64,000 nucleotides of DNA. It comes from Natrinema salaciae. Its GTDB lineage: Archaea; Halobacteriota; Halobacteria; Halobacteriales; Natrialbaceae. Of this stretch, positions 16,691 through 27,493 are shown one piece after another; the first letter of the stretch is position 1; every line of letters starts with the position of its first letter. The stretch is taken from contig NZ_FOFD01000003.1 of the NCBI RefSeq assembly GCF_900110865.1, positions 434,001 through 498,000 of the forward strand, written 5' to 3'. The notes under the pieces are model-generated. The model was given only the letters and a program-made list of their open reading frames with translations, was not told the DNA's origin and did no database searches. The translations under genes and the position numbers were made by a program.

Positions 16691-17356
16691 TTGCAGCGCC
16701 TCGCCTTCGCCGGGTCGGCCTACGTCGGCGTCTTCGCCCGTGCGACCGACTCGTGCGTGCTCGTTCGCCACGACGTCGACGACGACGTCGCTGCCGACCT
16801 GACGGACGAACTCGAGGTCCCCGCCATCCGGACGACCGTTGGCGGCTCCTCGACGGTCGGTGCGTTAGCGACGGGCAACGAGAACGGACTGCTCGTCAGT
16901 TCCCGCGTCCTCGAGTACGAGCGCGAGGGACTCGAGGAGACCGTCGACGTCCCCGTCGCCGAACTGCCGGGCAGTATCAACGCCGCCGGGAACGTCGTGC
17001 TCGCAAACGACTACGGGGCCTACGTCCATCCGGACCTGCCCCGTGAGGCGGTTCAGATCGTCGCGGACACGCTTGAGGTCCCCGTCGAACGCGGCGACCT
17101 CGCGGGCGTCCGGACCGTCGGTACCGCCGCGGTGGCGACGAACACCGGCGTGCTCTGCCATCCGAAGGCGACCGACGAGGAGCTCGACGCGCTCGAGGAC
17201 GCCCTGGACGTGCGGGCCGACGTCGGCACGGTCAACTACGGCGCACCGCTGGTCGGCTCCGGCCTGATCGCCAACGAGGCCGGCTACGTCGTCGGCGAGG
17301 ACACGACCGGACCCGAACTGGGCCGGATCGAGGACGCGCTGGGCTATCTCGACTGA
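16691..17356 (+). CDS. tif6: Translation initiation factor aIF-6
   Basis: 221 residues, the full length of the fivefold pentein-like aIF6 that binds the large subunit and prevents premature joining with the small subunit. Repeats with [50 protein letters not shown] and [20 protein letters not shown] mark four of the five pseudo-repeats. The start codon is TTG, two bases after the rpl31e stop; no ATG exists near the conserved N-terminus. Confidence 0.96.
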   Translation: MQRLAFAGSAYVGVFARATDSCVLVRHDVDDDVAADLTDELEVPAIRTTVGGSSTVGALATGNENGLLVSSRVLEYEREGLEETVDVPVAELPGSINAAGNVVLANDYGAYVHPDLPREAVQIVADTLEVPVERGDLAGVRTVGTAAVATNTGVLCHPKATDEELDALEDALDVRADVGTVNYGAPLVGSGLIANEAGYVVGEDTTGPELGRIEDALGYLD

Positions 17357-17452
17357 TCGCTGCGAGCGGCCGCGAGGCCCGATTTCTCCACGTCTCTCCA
17401 ACCGGCCTCGAGCGGTCGCAATCGACGCCTATCGGACCCGATCCGGCGGCGC

Positions 17453-17764
17453 TTATCGCCGTTCGAATCGGTGCAACACGACCTCGCTGTCGTCGTCCCA
17501 CTCGAAGTTCTCGTGGGCGCGCTCGAGCATGCGTCGATACCCGTCGAGGTCGTCCATCCCTTCGGCCTGCGCATCCTCGTCGGTCAGCTCCCCGAGCGTG
17601 CGCTCGCGGACGTCGGTCACTTCGAAGGTCGTTCCGTCGATCGCGAACGTGTCTCCCGCCTCGGCGTACCGGTGGCCGCGGTGGATCTGGGTGACGTCTC
17701 CCTCGAGGGCCTGCGTTTGCATCCGGTCGCTCGGTAGCAGTTCCCCGGCATCGAGTTCGCTCAT
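17453..17764 (-). CDS. ASCH-domain protein
   Basis: 103 residues. The fold elements LPSDRMQTQALEGDVTQIHRG, YAEAGDTFAIDGTTFEVTDV and RERTLGELTDEDA match the ASCH (PUA-like) RNA-binding domain, including the Gly-Asp beta turn and the TLGELTDEDA motif. ASCH proteins bind RNA or act as modified-nucleoside hydrolases; the role here is unknown. It is antisense to, and interrupts, the rpl39e-to-ftsY gene block. Confidence 0.8.
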   Translation of the reverse strand: MSELDAGELLPSDRMQTQALEGDVTQIHRGHRYAEAGDTFAIDGTTFEVTDVRERTLGELTDEDAQAEGMDDLDGYRRMLERAHENFEWDDDSEVVLHRFERR

Positions 17765-17914
17765 GGTCGCGGCTTCGACCCGCCGCGGTAAAATCGTTGA
17801 CCCGCCGCTCGTCGGGAGACCGGCGAGCGGCGTCCGTCTTCTGACGTGCAGCCGGAAGGCGGAGCCGCGAATGGGAAGGGAAGATTCTTCCGACTGCCTG
17901 CCGGAAGGGCAGAC

Positions 17915-18091
17915 ATGAGTCAATTTACGGTCAGTGGTCGGTTCAAGAACCGCGACGGTTTCGCGGAGTTCGAGACGACCATCGACGCCGAGAACGAGAA
18001 CGTCGCTCGTGAACACGCATACTCCCAGCTCGGGAGCCAGCACGGGCTCAAACGGACGGAGATCGAACTCGAGGAGGTAGCCCAGCAATGA
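17915..18091 (+). CDS. rplX: 50S ribosomal protein LX (eL20/L18a)
   Basis: 58 residues starting MSQFTVSGRFKNRDG, the usual size of archaeal LX. The core FETTIDAENENVAREHAYS and the tail LKRTEIELEEV are characteristic. It lies directly before pfdA with a 4-bp ATGA overlap, the typical archaeal order LX-pfdA-ftsY. Confidence 0.93.
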   Translation: MSQFTVSGRFKNRDGFAEFETTIDAENENVAREHAYSQLGSQHGLKRTEIELEEVAQQ

Positions 18092-18534
18092 GTCAGCAGC
18101 AACTCCAGCAGCTGTCCCAGGAGCTTCAGGAGATCGAAGAACAGATCGAGGCTCTGCGGACGAACGTCGAGGCCATCCAGCAGGAGAAGACCGAGGTCGA
18201 CGAGGCCATCGAAGCCGTCGAGACGCTCGAGACGGGTTCGACCGTCCAGATGCCCCTGGGCGGCGGCGCGTACCTCCGAACGACGATCGAGAACATCGAC
18301 GAAGTGATCGTCGAACTCGGCGCCGACTACGCTGCGGAGTTCGAGGAAGACGACGCCGTCGACGCCCTCGAGAACAAGAAAGACCACCTCGACGAGCAGA
18401 TCGACGAGCTCAACGAGGATATCGCCGAACTCGAGACCGAGAGCAGCGAGCTCGAACAGCAGGCCCAGCAGCTCCAGCAGCAGGCGATGCAACAGCAGAT
18501 GCAGGGGATGGGCCAGGGGCAGCCCGACGAATAA
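18088..18534 (+). CDS. pfdA: Prefoldin alpha subunit
   Basis: 148 residues. Two long coiled-coil arms (about residues 3-50 and 90-140) flank a short beta-hairpin region (TGSTVQMPLGGGAYLRTTI), the plan of prefoldin alpha. The heterohexameric chaperone passes unfolded proteins to thermosomes. The C-terminus is Gln-rich (LQQQAMQQQMQGMGQGQ). It is translationally coupled to LX and 28 bp upstream of ftsY. Confidence 0.93.
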   Translation: MSQQQLQQLSQELQEIEEQIEALRTNVEAIQQEKTEVDEAIEAVETLETGSTVQMPLGGGAYLRTTIENIDEVIVELGADYAAEFEEDDAVDALENKKDHLDEQIDELNEDIAELETESSELEQQAQQLQQQAMQQQMQGMGQGQPDE

Positions 18535-18562
18535 CGCGGCGTAGGGACTCCCATCGATACCC

Positions 18563-20167
18563 ATGTTCGACAATCTGAAGGACAAGCTCGGTAGCTTCCG
18601 CGAAGACGCCGAAGCGGCCGCCGAAGAGAACGTCGAGGAAGTCGACGACGACGAACTCGACGACGCGGCGCTCGAGGCGGACGAGCCGGAGACGGAGGCC
18701 GCGGAGTCGACGGACGCGGAAGTCACCGATACTACCCCCGAACCGGCGGACACCGAGACGAGCCGATCGGAAGCGACGGCGTCGGCTACGGTCGAGCCGG
18801 ACGCGGAGGTAGAGTCGGCGTCGGAACCGGGAGCGGAACCGGACGCCGACTCGCGGTCGACGACCGAGTCCGCCACTGCGGACGCAGTCGAGTCCACAGC
18901 ACAGGAGCCGGCGACCGATTCGGAACCCGCTTTCCTCGAGTCCGACGCCGACGAACCGGGACCGGACGAGACGGCCCCTGCCGACGAGGACGATGCGGAC
19001 GATGTGGACGCTGCGGACGAGACGGACGCGGACGACGACGGCGGCGGCAGAACCGGCTTCGGTGCCAGAGCCAGATCCCTCATCACGGGGCGGTCCGACG
19101 ACGGCGAAGCGGAGTCGGACGACGCGGCTCCCGACGAGGAGTCGGGCGGTGCAGCGGCGGGCGACGACGAACCCGCCGACGACGCGTCGGCCATCGACGA
19201 GGGCCCGCTCGACGACGAGGACGACGATACGGACGCGGCGAGCGACGCCCCGTCGGACGACGACGACGGCGGCGGAACCGGGTTCGGTGCCAAGGCTAGA
19301 TCCCTCGTCAAGGGGAAGTTCGTCATCGAGGAGGAGGATCTCGAGGACCCGCTCTACGAACTCGAGATGGCGCTGCTCTCGAGCGACGTCGAGATGGGCG
19401 TCGCCGAGGAAATCCTCGACAACATCCGCGACGAGTTGGTCGGCGAGACCCGTACGTTCACGACCTCGACCGGCGAGGTCGTCGAGGAGGCGCTGCGCAA
19501 CGCGATCTACGACGTGATCAGCGTCGGGCAGTTCGACTTCGACGAGCGCATCGCCGTCGAGGACAAACCCGTCACCATCATCTTCACCGGCGTCAACGGC
19601 GTCGGAAAGACCACGTCGATCGCCAAGATGAGCCGGTACTTCGAGGAACGCGGCTACTCGACCGTGATGGCGAACGGCGACACCTACCGCGCGGGAGCGA
19701 ACGAGCAGATCCAGGAACACGCCGACGCGCTGGACACGAAGTGCATCAGTCACGAACAGGGTGGTGACCCCGCGGCGGTGCTGTACGACGCCGTCGAGTA
19801 CGCCGAGGCCAACGACATCGACGTCGTGCTGGGCGATACGGCGGGTCGGCTCCACACCGACGAGGGGTTGATGGACCAACTCGAGAAGATCGGTCGCGTC
19901 GTCGATCCCGACATGACGCTGTTCGTCGACGAGGCCGTCGCCGGGCAGGACGCGGTCAACCGCGCCCGCGAGTTCAACGAGGCCGCGGCGATCGACGGGG
20001 CGATCCTGACGAAAGCCGACGCCGACTCCAACGGCGGTGCGGCGATCTCGGTTGCCCACGTCACCGGGAAACCGATCCTGTTCCTCGGCGTCGGGCAAGG
20101 GTACGACGACCTAGAGCGGTTCGACCCCGACGAGATGGTCGATCGGCTCCTCGCCGACGAGGACTAG
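18563..20167 (+). CDS. ftsY: Signal recognition particle receptor FtsY
   Basis: 534 residues. A long, extremely acidic, Ala/Thr/Glu/Asp-rich A domain covers about residues 20-240, followed by the N domain (EEDLEDPLYELEMALLSSDV) and the G domain with G1 GVNGVGKTTS (about 343-352), DTAGR (about 425-429) and TKAD (about 483-486). It is the GTPase receptor for SRP at the membrane. A motif of the form TGFGA-x-ARSL-xx-G occurs twice, near residues 163 and 239, the second just before the N domain where a membrane-targeting helix is expected. Confidence 0.95.
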   Translation: MFDNLKDKLGSFREDAEAAAEENVEEVDDDELDDAALEADEPETEAAESTDAEVTDTTPEPADTETSRSEATASATVEPDAEVESASEPGAEPDADSRSTTESATADAVESTAQEPATDSEPAFLESDADEPGPDETAPADEDDADDVDAADETDADDDGGGRTGFGARARSLITGRSDDGEAESDDAAPDEESGGAAAGDDEPADDASAIDEGPLDDEDDDTDAASDAPSDDDDGGGTGFGAKARSLVKGKFVIEEEDLEDPLYELEMALLSSDVEMGVAEEILDNIRDELVGETRTFTTSTGEVVEEALRNAIYDVISVGQFDFDERIAVEDKPVTIIFTGVNGVGKTTSIAKMSRYFEERGYSTVMANGDTYRAGANEQIQEHADALDTKCISHEQGGDPAAVLYDAVEYAEANDIDVVLGDTAGRLHTDEGLMDQLEKIGRVVDPDMTLFVDEAVAGQDAVNRAREFNEAAAIDGAILTKADADSNGGAAISVAHVTGKPILFLGVGQGYDDLERFDPDEMVDRLLADED

Positions 20168-20246
20168 CCGCGCCTCGGTCGCCCGTCGTCGGGGCAATTC
20201 GACGTACTTTCAGAAGACACTTATTATCCGTTTGAGAAGTCGGAGT

Positions 20247-20873
20247 ATGAACCGCCCTCGCTCCCGACGGACGCTTCTCGCGTCGGTTGCCACGACCGCG
20301 GCGGTCGCGACGGGTGGATTCGAGTACTCCTCGAACGGTAGCGGTGATTCGGCGCTCGAGTCGGGAACCGTCCCCGCGGACCGATACGAGTGTCGCGACG
20401 TCGACCGTCCCGAACCCGACGTGCCCACGGACGAGGACGCGCTCGAACCGCGCGAGTATCCGTCGCGACCGGCGGAAACCGGGTCCGGCGAGGAGTCCAC
20501 GGACCGCCCGTCGTCGCTGGTCCGCGGCGCGAATCAGTTCGTCACCGAGTTCGAGCGGGCGTACCGACAGAACGCGTTCCTCGAGCGATACGGGTCCGTG
20601 GCGCAAACGTTCGAACTCCGTCGCACCGACGCCCGGCGGGCCGCGATCGGCTCGGCCGGGAACCCGGATGCCGTTCTGGTAGCGATCATCTACAACGTGA
20701 CGACCGAGACGCAATACGCGACGACTGGGGCTCGCGACGAGTGGGACGTCCGCGTCACCTACTACGTCGACGAGAACGTCGTGCTTCGGGCGCGGTACGG
20801 CGGTATCGCCGACGAGCCCGTGTTCGACCCCGATCCGCGAACGCAGGGAGTGCTCGTCGCCTGTTTCGAGTAG
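20247..20873 (+). CDS. Secreted protein of unknown function with a Tat-like signal
   Basis: 208 residues from MNRPRSRRTLLASV. The N-terminus has twin arginines and a short Ala/Thr/Val hydrophobic stretch ending VATGGFEYSSN; where many haloarchaeal lipoproteins have Gly-Cys there is Gly-Phe, so no lipobox. The mature part has NAFLERYGSVAQTFELRR and a beta-rich C-terminus (VRVTYYVDENVVLRARYG). No family is recognised. TATA-like ACTTATTATC lies about 25 bp upstream. Confidence 0.65.
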   Translation: MNRPRSRRTLLASVATTAAVATGGFEYSSNGSGDSALESGTVPADRYECRDVDRPEPDVPTDEDALEPREYPSRPAETGSGEESTDRPSSLVRGANQFVTEFERAYRQNAFLERYGSVAQTFELRRTDARRAAIGSAGNPDAVLVAIIYNVTTETQYATTGARDEWDVRVTYYVDENVVLRARYGGIADEPVFDPDPRTQGVLVACFE

Positions 20874-21309
20874 CGGCTCCCGCCCCGAACGGGGGTCGGC
20901 GCGCGGTCGCTTCCCGGGGCTGGACCTGCCCGGGGAACTCGGGTGCCGCCGGATACCGTTCGCGTCGGGGGACTCGACTTGCTTCCCGGGTATGGGATAC
21001 AATTGCCGCCATTACCGACGCCGCTGGCGGGGGAGTCGGGCTCGATGTGCTCGCGGAGACCGACTGCAACCGGTTTCCGGTCGGTTCCCTCGTCGGTTCC
21101 CGAGAGATATGGCAATATTGTCCGGGGAAAACGACCCACGTCATGATTCGCCGAGTTGCGGGGGTGTATACGGGTGGGGTGGTATTACCCGCTAAACAAT
21201 GGTCCTTCAAACTAATCCGATCGGTTACCAGGCTGCCGCATCGCACAGCGGCGGTGGTTCGAATGCGTAGCGAACGCGTCGATTCGTCCGGTTCCGTACG
21301 AACCACGGG
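20874..21309. other. Intergenic stretch of 436 bp upstream of the siroheme reductase
   Basis: No convincing gene. It is locally richer in A/T between 21110 and 21225, with GAGATATGGCAATATTG and a TTCAAACTAATCC stretch. No clear TATA box lies 27 bp before the reductase start, so a leader of tens of bases and regulation in this region are likely (inference). Confidence 0.5.
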
Positions 21310-23019
21310 GTGGTTCGCGTGAACACCGTCGAAGAACACAAGCAGGAGAAACATCCCCTCGACGTCATCGACGACGTCTACGACTACGCCGACGAGGAGC
21401 TCTCCTTCGAGGAAATCGAGGAGCGCGCCGGCGGCGGCGAGTGGGAGCGGCTGAAGTGGGCCGGCATGTACGCCCAGAAGCAGGAGGGCTACTTCATGAT
21501 CCGAACCAAGGTGCCCGGTGGGAAGCTCACGCCGGAGCAGGCCGAAGTGATCGGTGAGGTTACGGACGACCTCGCGGTCGCTCCCGAGGAGTACGGCGGC
21601 GAGGAACAGAACGAACTCTGGGGTGACGCGTATCTCGACATCACGACCCGACAGGACATTCAGAAACACTGGATCCGCGTCGAGGACGTCCCGGAGATGT
21701 GGGACCGATACGACGAGGTCGGCCTGACGACCGTTCAGGGCTGTGGCGACTCGGCCCGGAACGTGCTCGGCTGCCCCGCAGCCGGACTCGACGATCACGA
21801 GTGTTTCAACGCGCAGCCGGTCATTGAGGCCGTCTCGGACTTCTTCACCGAGAATCGCGAGTACGCCAACCTCCCGCGGAAGTTCAAGATCACGATCACC
21901 GGCTGCGCCCACGACTGCGCGCAGTCTCAGATCAACGACGTCGGCCTCGTTCCGGCGAAAAAGGAGATCGATGGCGAGCACTACTACGGCTTCCACGCCC
22001 GCGTCGGCGGCGGTCTCTCGGACGGTCCGCGGATGGGCTCGGAGCTCGACGTCTTCATCCCGCCCGAAGACGCCGTCGAGTTCTGCCGCGCCGTCGCCCA
22101 GACGTTCAAGGAACTCGGCGACCGCAACAACCGCGGCGTCTGCCGCATGCGCTACCTCGTCGAGCAGATGGGGGCCGAAAAGTTCGAGGAAGCGGTCCGC
22201 GACCGCTCTACCGTCGACCTGCCGACCGGCGGCGAGAACCTGACCGTCGGGTACCAGGGCGACCACGTCGGCGTCCACGAACAGAAACAGGACGGGCTCA
22301 CGTACGTCGGCTTCAACGTGATCGCCGGCCGCATGGGCGGCGACGAGTTCGCCGACGCGGCCCGCGCCGCCGAGAAGTACGGCACCGAGGACGCGTCCGT
22401 GCGTCTGGCGACCGACCAGAACTTCCTCATCACCCACATCCCCGAGGAGAACGTCGACGACCTCCTCGCCGAACCGTTCGCGCAGGAGTACAGCCCCGAT
22501 CCGGGCGCGTTCTCCCGCGGTGCGGTCGGCTGTACGGGCAACGAGTTCTGTAACTACGCCATCATCGAGACGAAGAAACGCACCAAGCGCTGGGCCCGCG
22601 AACTCGACGAGCGCATCGACGTGCCCGACGACATCGAAGCCATCCGGATGCACATGTCCGGCTGTTCCGCGTCGTGTGCCCAGCCCCAGATCGCCGACAT
22701 CGGCTTCCGCGGCGAGACCGTCAAACTCGAGGACGAGGACTCGCCCAACGAAGAGGGCGACAATCTCGTCGAAGGGATGGACTTCGGCCTCGGCGGGTCG
22801 CTGGGTGCCGACAACGAGTTCCTCGACTGGGTCGAGAGTGCCGTGCCCGCCGACTCCGTGATCCCGGCCCTAGAGCAGTTGTTCGAGGCCTACTCCGCCG
22901 ATCGCGACGACGGCGAGGCGTTCTACGAGTGGTGTCGCGGCGTCGACAACGAGCGGCTCCGTGGGATCATGCACGGTGCCGACGCGCCGGTTGCACGGGG
23001 TGTTGCCCATGGGGACTGA
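21310..23019 (+). CDS. Siroheme [4Fe-4S] sulfite/nitrite reductase
   Basis: 569 residues from a GTG; a second GTG three codons later (giving NTVEEHKQ) is equally likely. Two ferredoxin-like plus two siroheme-binding halves are recognisable. The C-x5-C (CTGNEFC, Cys408/Cys414) and C-x3-C (CSASC, Cys452/Cys456) motifs bind the cluster bridged to siroheme; GCAHDCAQSQ in the first half is the pseudo-symmetric copy. It performs six-electron reduction of sulfite to sulfide or nitrite to ammonia. No nitrate reductase gene is nearby, and the next gene encodes an Fe-S F420H2-dehydrogenase-like protein, so sulfite is favoured. Confidence 0.88.
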   Translation: MVRVNTVEEHKQEKHPLDVIDDVYDYADEELSFEEIEERAGGGEWERLKWAGMYAQKQEGYFMIRTKVPGGKLTPEQAEVIGEVTDDLAVAPEEYGGEEQNELWGDAYLDITTRQDIQKHWIRVEDVPEMWDRYDEVGLTTVQGCGDSARNVLGCPAAGLDDHECFNAQPVIEAVSDFFTENREYANLPRKFKITITGCAHDCAQSQINDVGLVPAKKEIDGEHYYGFHARVGGGLSDGPRMGSELDVFIPPEDAVEFCRAVAQTFKELGDRNNRGVCRMRYLVEQMGAEKFEEAVRDRSTVDLPTGGENLTVGYQGDHVGVHEQKQDGLTYVGFNVIAGRMGGDEFADAARAAEKYGTEDASVRLATDQNFLITHIPEENVDDLLAEPFAQEYSPDPGAFSRGAVGCTGNEFCNYAIIETKKRTKRWARELDERIDVPDDIEAIRMHMSGCSASCAQPQIADIGFRGETVKLEDEDSPNEEGDNLVEGMDFGLGGSLGADNEFLDWVESAVPADSVIPALEQLFEAYSADRDDGEAFYEWCRGVDNERLRGIMHGADAPVARGVAHGD

Positions 23020-24778
23020 GAGCGAGGACGAACGCAGTGAGTCCTCGAAGAAGCGAGCGGGAGACGCGGGATCCGAGCGAAGCGAGGATCCCGGTGAAGC
23101 GAGCGGTGAAACCGCGAGCGAGAAGCGACACGCGAGCAGCGAGGCCGACCGACGGGAGGCCGCGGACGAACCGAGCGGGGAGCGAAGCGACCCGCGAGGG
23201 AGCGACGACGAGCGTCGCTTCCCCCACGTCCCGGAATCGGACGACGCCGACGCCGTCAGCGTCCCGGACGCCGGCAGCGGCGCGTCCCGCTCCCGGGAGA
23301 ACACCGACCACGCTCGAGAGGGTGCCATCGCCACGGACGGCGGCGACGGTTGCTCCCCGGACACGTGTACCTGCGGCGAGAAGACCGCTGCCGACGTCGA
23401 GTCCGAGACCCAGCCCGTCGCGACCGACGGTGCCGGTGTGGCGAACGTCGACGAGATGGGCGAACTCGGCGACCTCGAGTTCACCGAGCCCGCCGAGGGC
23501 GTCAGTCAGGACGTCTACGACGATGCGCCGGACACTCGCGTCGGGATTCCGGACGGCGTCGATCTGGATACGCCGACGTACTCGATCCGGTCGGAGATGA
23601 ACGATATCGAGACGCCGGACGAGAAGACCTGGTTCATGGAACTGGACGAGGCCGTCATCGACGAGGGCCGCTGTATCCAGTGTGGGACCTGCGTCGCCGC
23701 CTGTCCGTCGGATTCGATCGGCGTCGGCGACGATGGCCTGCCGGAACTGGTCAAGATGTGTACCGGCTGTTCGCTCTGTTGGGACTTCTGTCCCCGCGGC
23801 GGTATGCGCTACGAGCGCCAGTGGAAGATCACCGGCGGCGACGACAACGTCAAAGGGGCCGGCGACCCGATCACGGAGTTCTCCGCGAAGGTCGAGGACG
23901 ACTGGACCGACGAGGCACAGGACGGCGGCGTCGTCACCGGCGTCCTCGCGACCCTGCTCGAGGAGGGCGAGATCGACGGCGCGCTCGTCGCCACCGAGAG
24001 CGACGAGGAGGCCTGGAAGGCCGAGAGCTACCTCGCGACGACGACCGAGGAACTCATCGCGAACGCCGGCACCGTCTACAATCAGACGCTCGCGCTGGGC
24101 AACCTCGACCTCGAGCAGTGGGAGCACAAGCTCCCCGACAAGTCCTGGGACGAGCTCAGCCTCGCGATCGTCGGCACGCCGTGCGAGATCGAGGGCATCC
24201 GCGCCCTGCAGGACTTCGAGTGGGACTATCAGGCCCAGAACGAGGGCATCCGCGCGGTCGACTACACGATCGCGCTGATGTGTACCAAGAACTTCAACTA
24301 CCACAGCCTCATGGGCGAGCAGCTGGAGGAAAAGCGGGGCATCTCGCCGTCCGAGATCGGCAAGATGGACGTCCTCAACGGCAAGATGATGGTCTACGAC
24401 CACGACGGCGAGATGATCGTCGAGGAGGACATCGAGAACTTCCACGACGCCGCGCTCAAGGGCTGTGACGAGTGTGCCGACTTCACCGGCTTCTGTTCCG
24501 ACATCACCGTCGGCTCCGTCGGCTCGTCCGACGAGTACTCGAGCGTCATCATCCGAACCGAGCAGGGGATGAAGGCGTGGGAACTGACCGAGCCCAAACT
24601 CGACTACCACGACCTGGAGGACAAGTCCGCGGTCGGCAAGCTTCAGGGCTGGGACAAGAAGAAGGCCTTCGAGAGCCTCGAGCGCCCGTTCGATCCCGAT
24701 GCACCCCGGTTCATCGACTACACGGACCACGCCGAGAACTACGGCACCGAGCTGAACCCGCACGACTTCGGTCACTGA
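23009..24778 (+). CDS. Coenzyme F420 hydrogenase/dehydrogenase beta-subunit family (FrhB/FpoF-like) Fe-S protein
   Basis: 589 residues, overlapping the reductase gene by 11 bp. Residues about 1-190 are a low-complexity acidic/Arg-Ser region whose DNA repeats GAGCGAAGCGAG-like units; the true start could be later. Two [4Fe-4S] ferredoxin motifs follow: CIQCGTCVAACP (222-233) and CTGCSLCWDFCP (251-262). The remainder is the FrhB N and C domains (GTPCEIEGIRALQ, ALMCTKNFNYHSL, GCDECADFTGFCSDITVG). Family members use F420H2 and FAD; here it is predicted to deliver electrons to the siroheme reductase. Confidence 0.85.
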   Translation: MGTESEDERSESSKKRAGDAGSERSEDPGEASGETASEKRHASSEADRREAADEPSGERSDPRGSDDERRFPHVPESDDADAVSVPDAGSGASRSRENTDHAREGAIATDGGDGCSPDTCTCGEKTAADVESETQPVATDGAGVANVDEMGELGDLEFTEPAEGVSQDVYDDAPDTRVGIPDGVDLDTPTYSIRSEMNDIETPDEKTWFMELDEAVIDEGRCIQCGTCVAACPSDSIGVGDDGLPELVKMCTGCSLCWDFCPRGGMRYERQWKITGGDDNVKGAGDPITEFSAKVEDDWTDEAQDGGVVTGVLATLLEEGEIDGALVATESDEEAWKAESYLATTTEELIANAGTVYNQTLALGNLDLEQWEHKLPDKSWDELSLAIVGTPCEIEGIRALQDFEWDYQAQNEGIRAVDYTIALMCTKNFNYHSLMGEQLEEKRGISPSEIGKMDVLNGKMMVYDHDGEMIVEEDIENFHDAALKGCDECADFTGFCSDITVGSVGSSDEYSSVIIRTEQGMKAWELTEPKLDYHDLEDKSAVGKLQGWDKKKAFESLERPFDPDAPRFIDYTDHAENYGTELNPHDFGH

Positions 24779-24928
24779 GCGGGTTCGGACGCGAGCTGAT
24801 CTTTTCGTCGTTGTTGCGATTCCTCGAAGAGAATCATCAGCCACCCACGGTCTTAGCCCGACGTTCCCGCTTTGAGTTTCTGCGATTTGCTCTGTGACGG
24901 GATTTCGGGGAAAACTGGCGATAATCGT

Positions 24929-24950
24929 GGGAACATTTTTGCTTGTTCCC
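24929..24950. promoter_or_regulatory. Inverted repeat upstream of the toxin-antitoxin pair, probable operator
   Basis: GGGAACA, 8-nt spacer TTTTTGCT, TGTTCCC: a perfect 7-bp dyad ending 17 bp before the antitoxin ATG, where VapB-type antitoxins usually bind to repress their own operon. Confidence 0.5.
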
Positions 24951-24967
24951 CAAGTAGCGGTACCACG

Positions 24968-25222
24968 ATGAGCAAAAGGGCCGAAGCCGACGATCGAGGT
25001 CGAATCGTCATTCCGCACGAGATCAGGGAGAAACATGGCGACCGATACCGCGTTGTCGAACTAAACGATCGGGTCGAACTGATCCCGCTTGGGGACGACC
25101 CTATCGAGGGACTTCGTGACGCCGTCGGTGACGCCTTCGACGACAAATCGATTGCGGAAATCAAGCGAGAGGCGCGTGCGGCCGCTCGAGAAGAGGCTAT
25201 CGACGACGCAACCGAGGGATAG
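24968..25222 (+). CDS. vapB: AbrB/SpoVT-type antitoxin
   Basis: 84 residues. The N-terminal swapped-hairpin DNA-binding domain reads AEADDRGRIVIPHEIREKHG then YRVVELNDRVELIPL. The C-terminal helix (SIAEIKREARAAAREEAIDD) should wrap and inhibit the toxin encoded 3 bp downstream. A dyad upstream is a likely autoregulatory operator. Size and order (antitoxin first, tight spacing) are typical of type II systems. Confidence 0.88.
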   Translation: MSKRAEADDRGRIVIPHEIREKHGDRYRVVELNDRVELIPLGDDPIEGLRDAVGDAFDDKSIAEIKREARAAAREEAIDDATEG

Positions 25223-25225
25223 TCA

Positions 25226-27357
<2,132 letters not shown>

Positions 27358-27432
27358 CTATGCATACTATCATAGTCTGATGTGTTAAAGATTGTGTTGG
27401 AACCCCGTCTATGCCATCGTTGCCGGTTGAAT

Positions 27433-27467
<35 letters not shown>

Positions 27468-27493
27468 AGGCTTTCGCTTCGAATTTCCCGTAA

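Noticed and set aside
22967-25036. A 689-codon minus-strand open frame
   Set aside because: Shadow of the FrhB gene; the strong Cys motifs lie on the plus strand.
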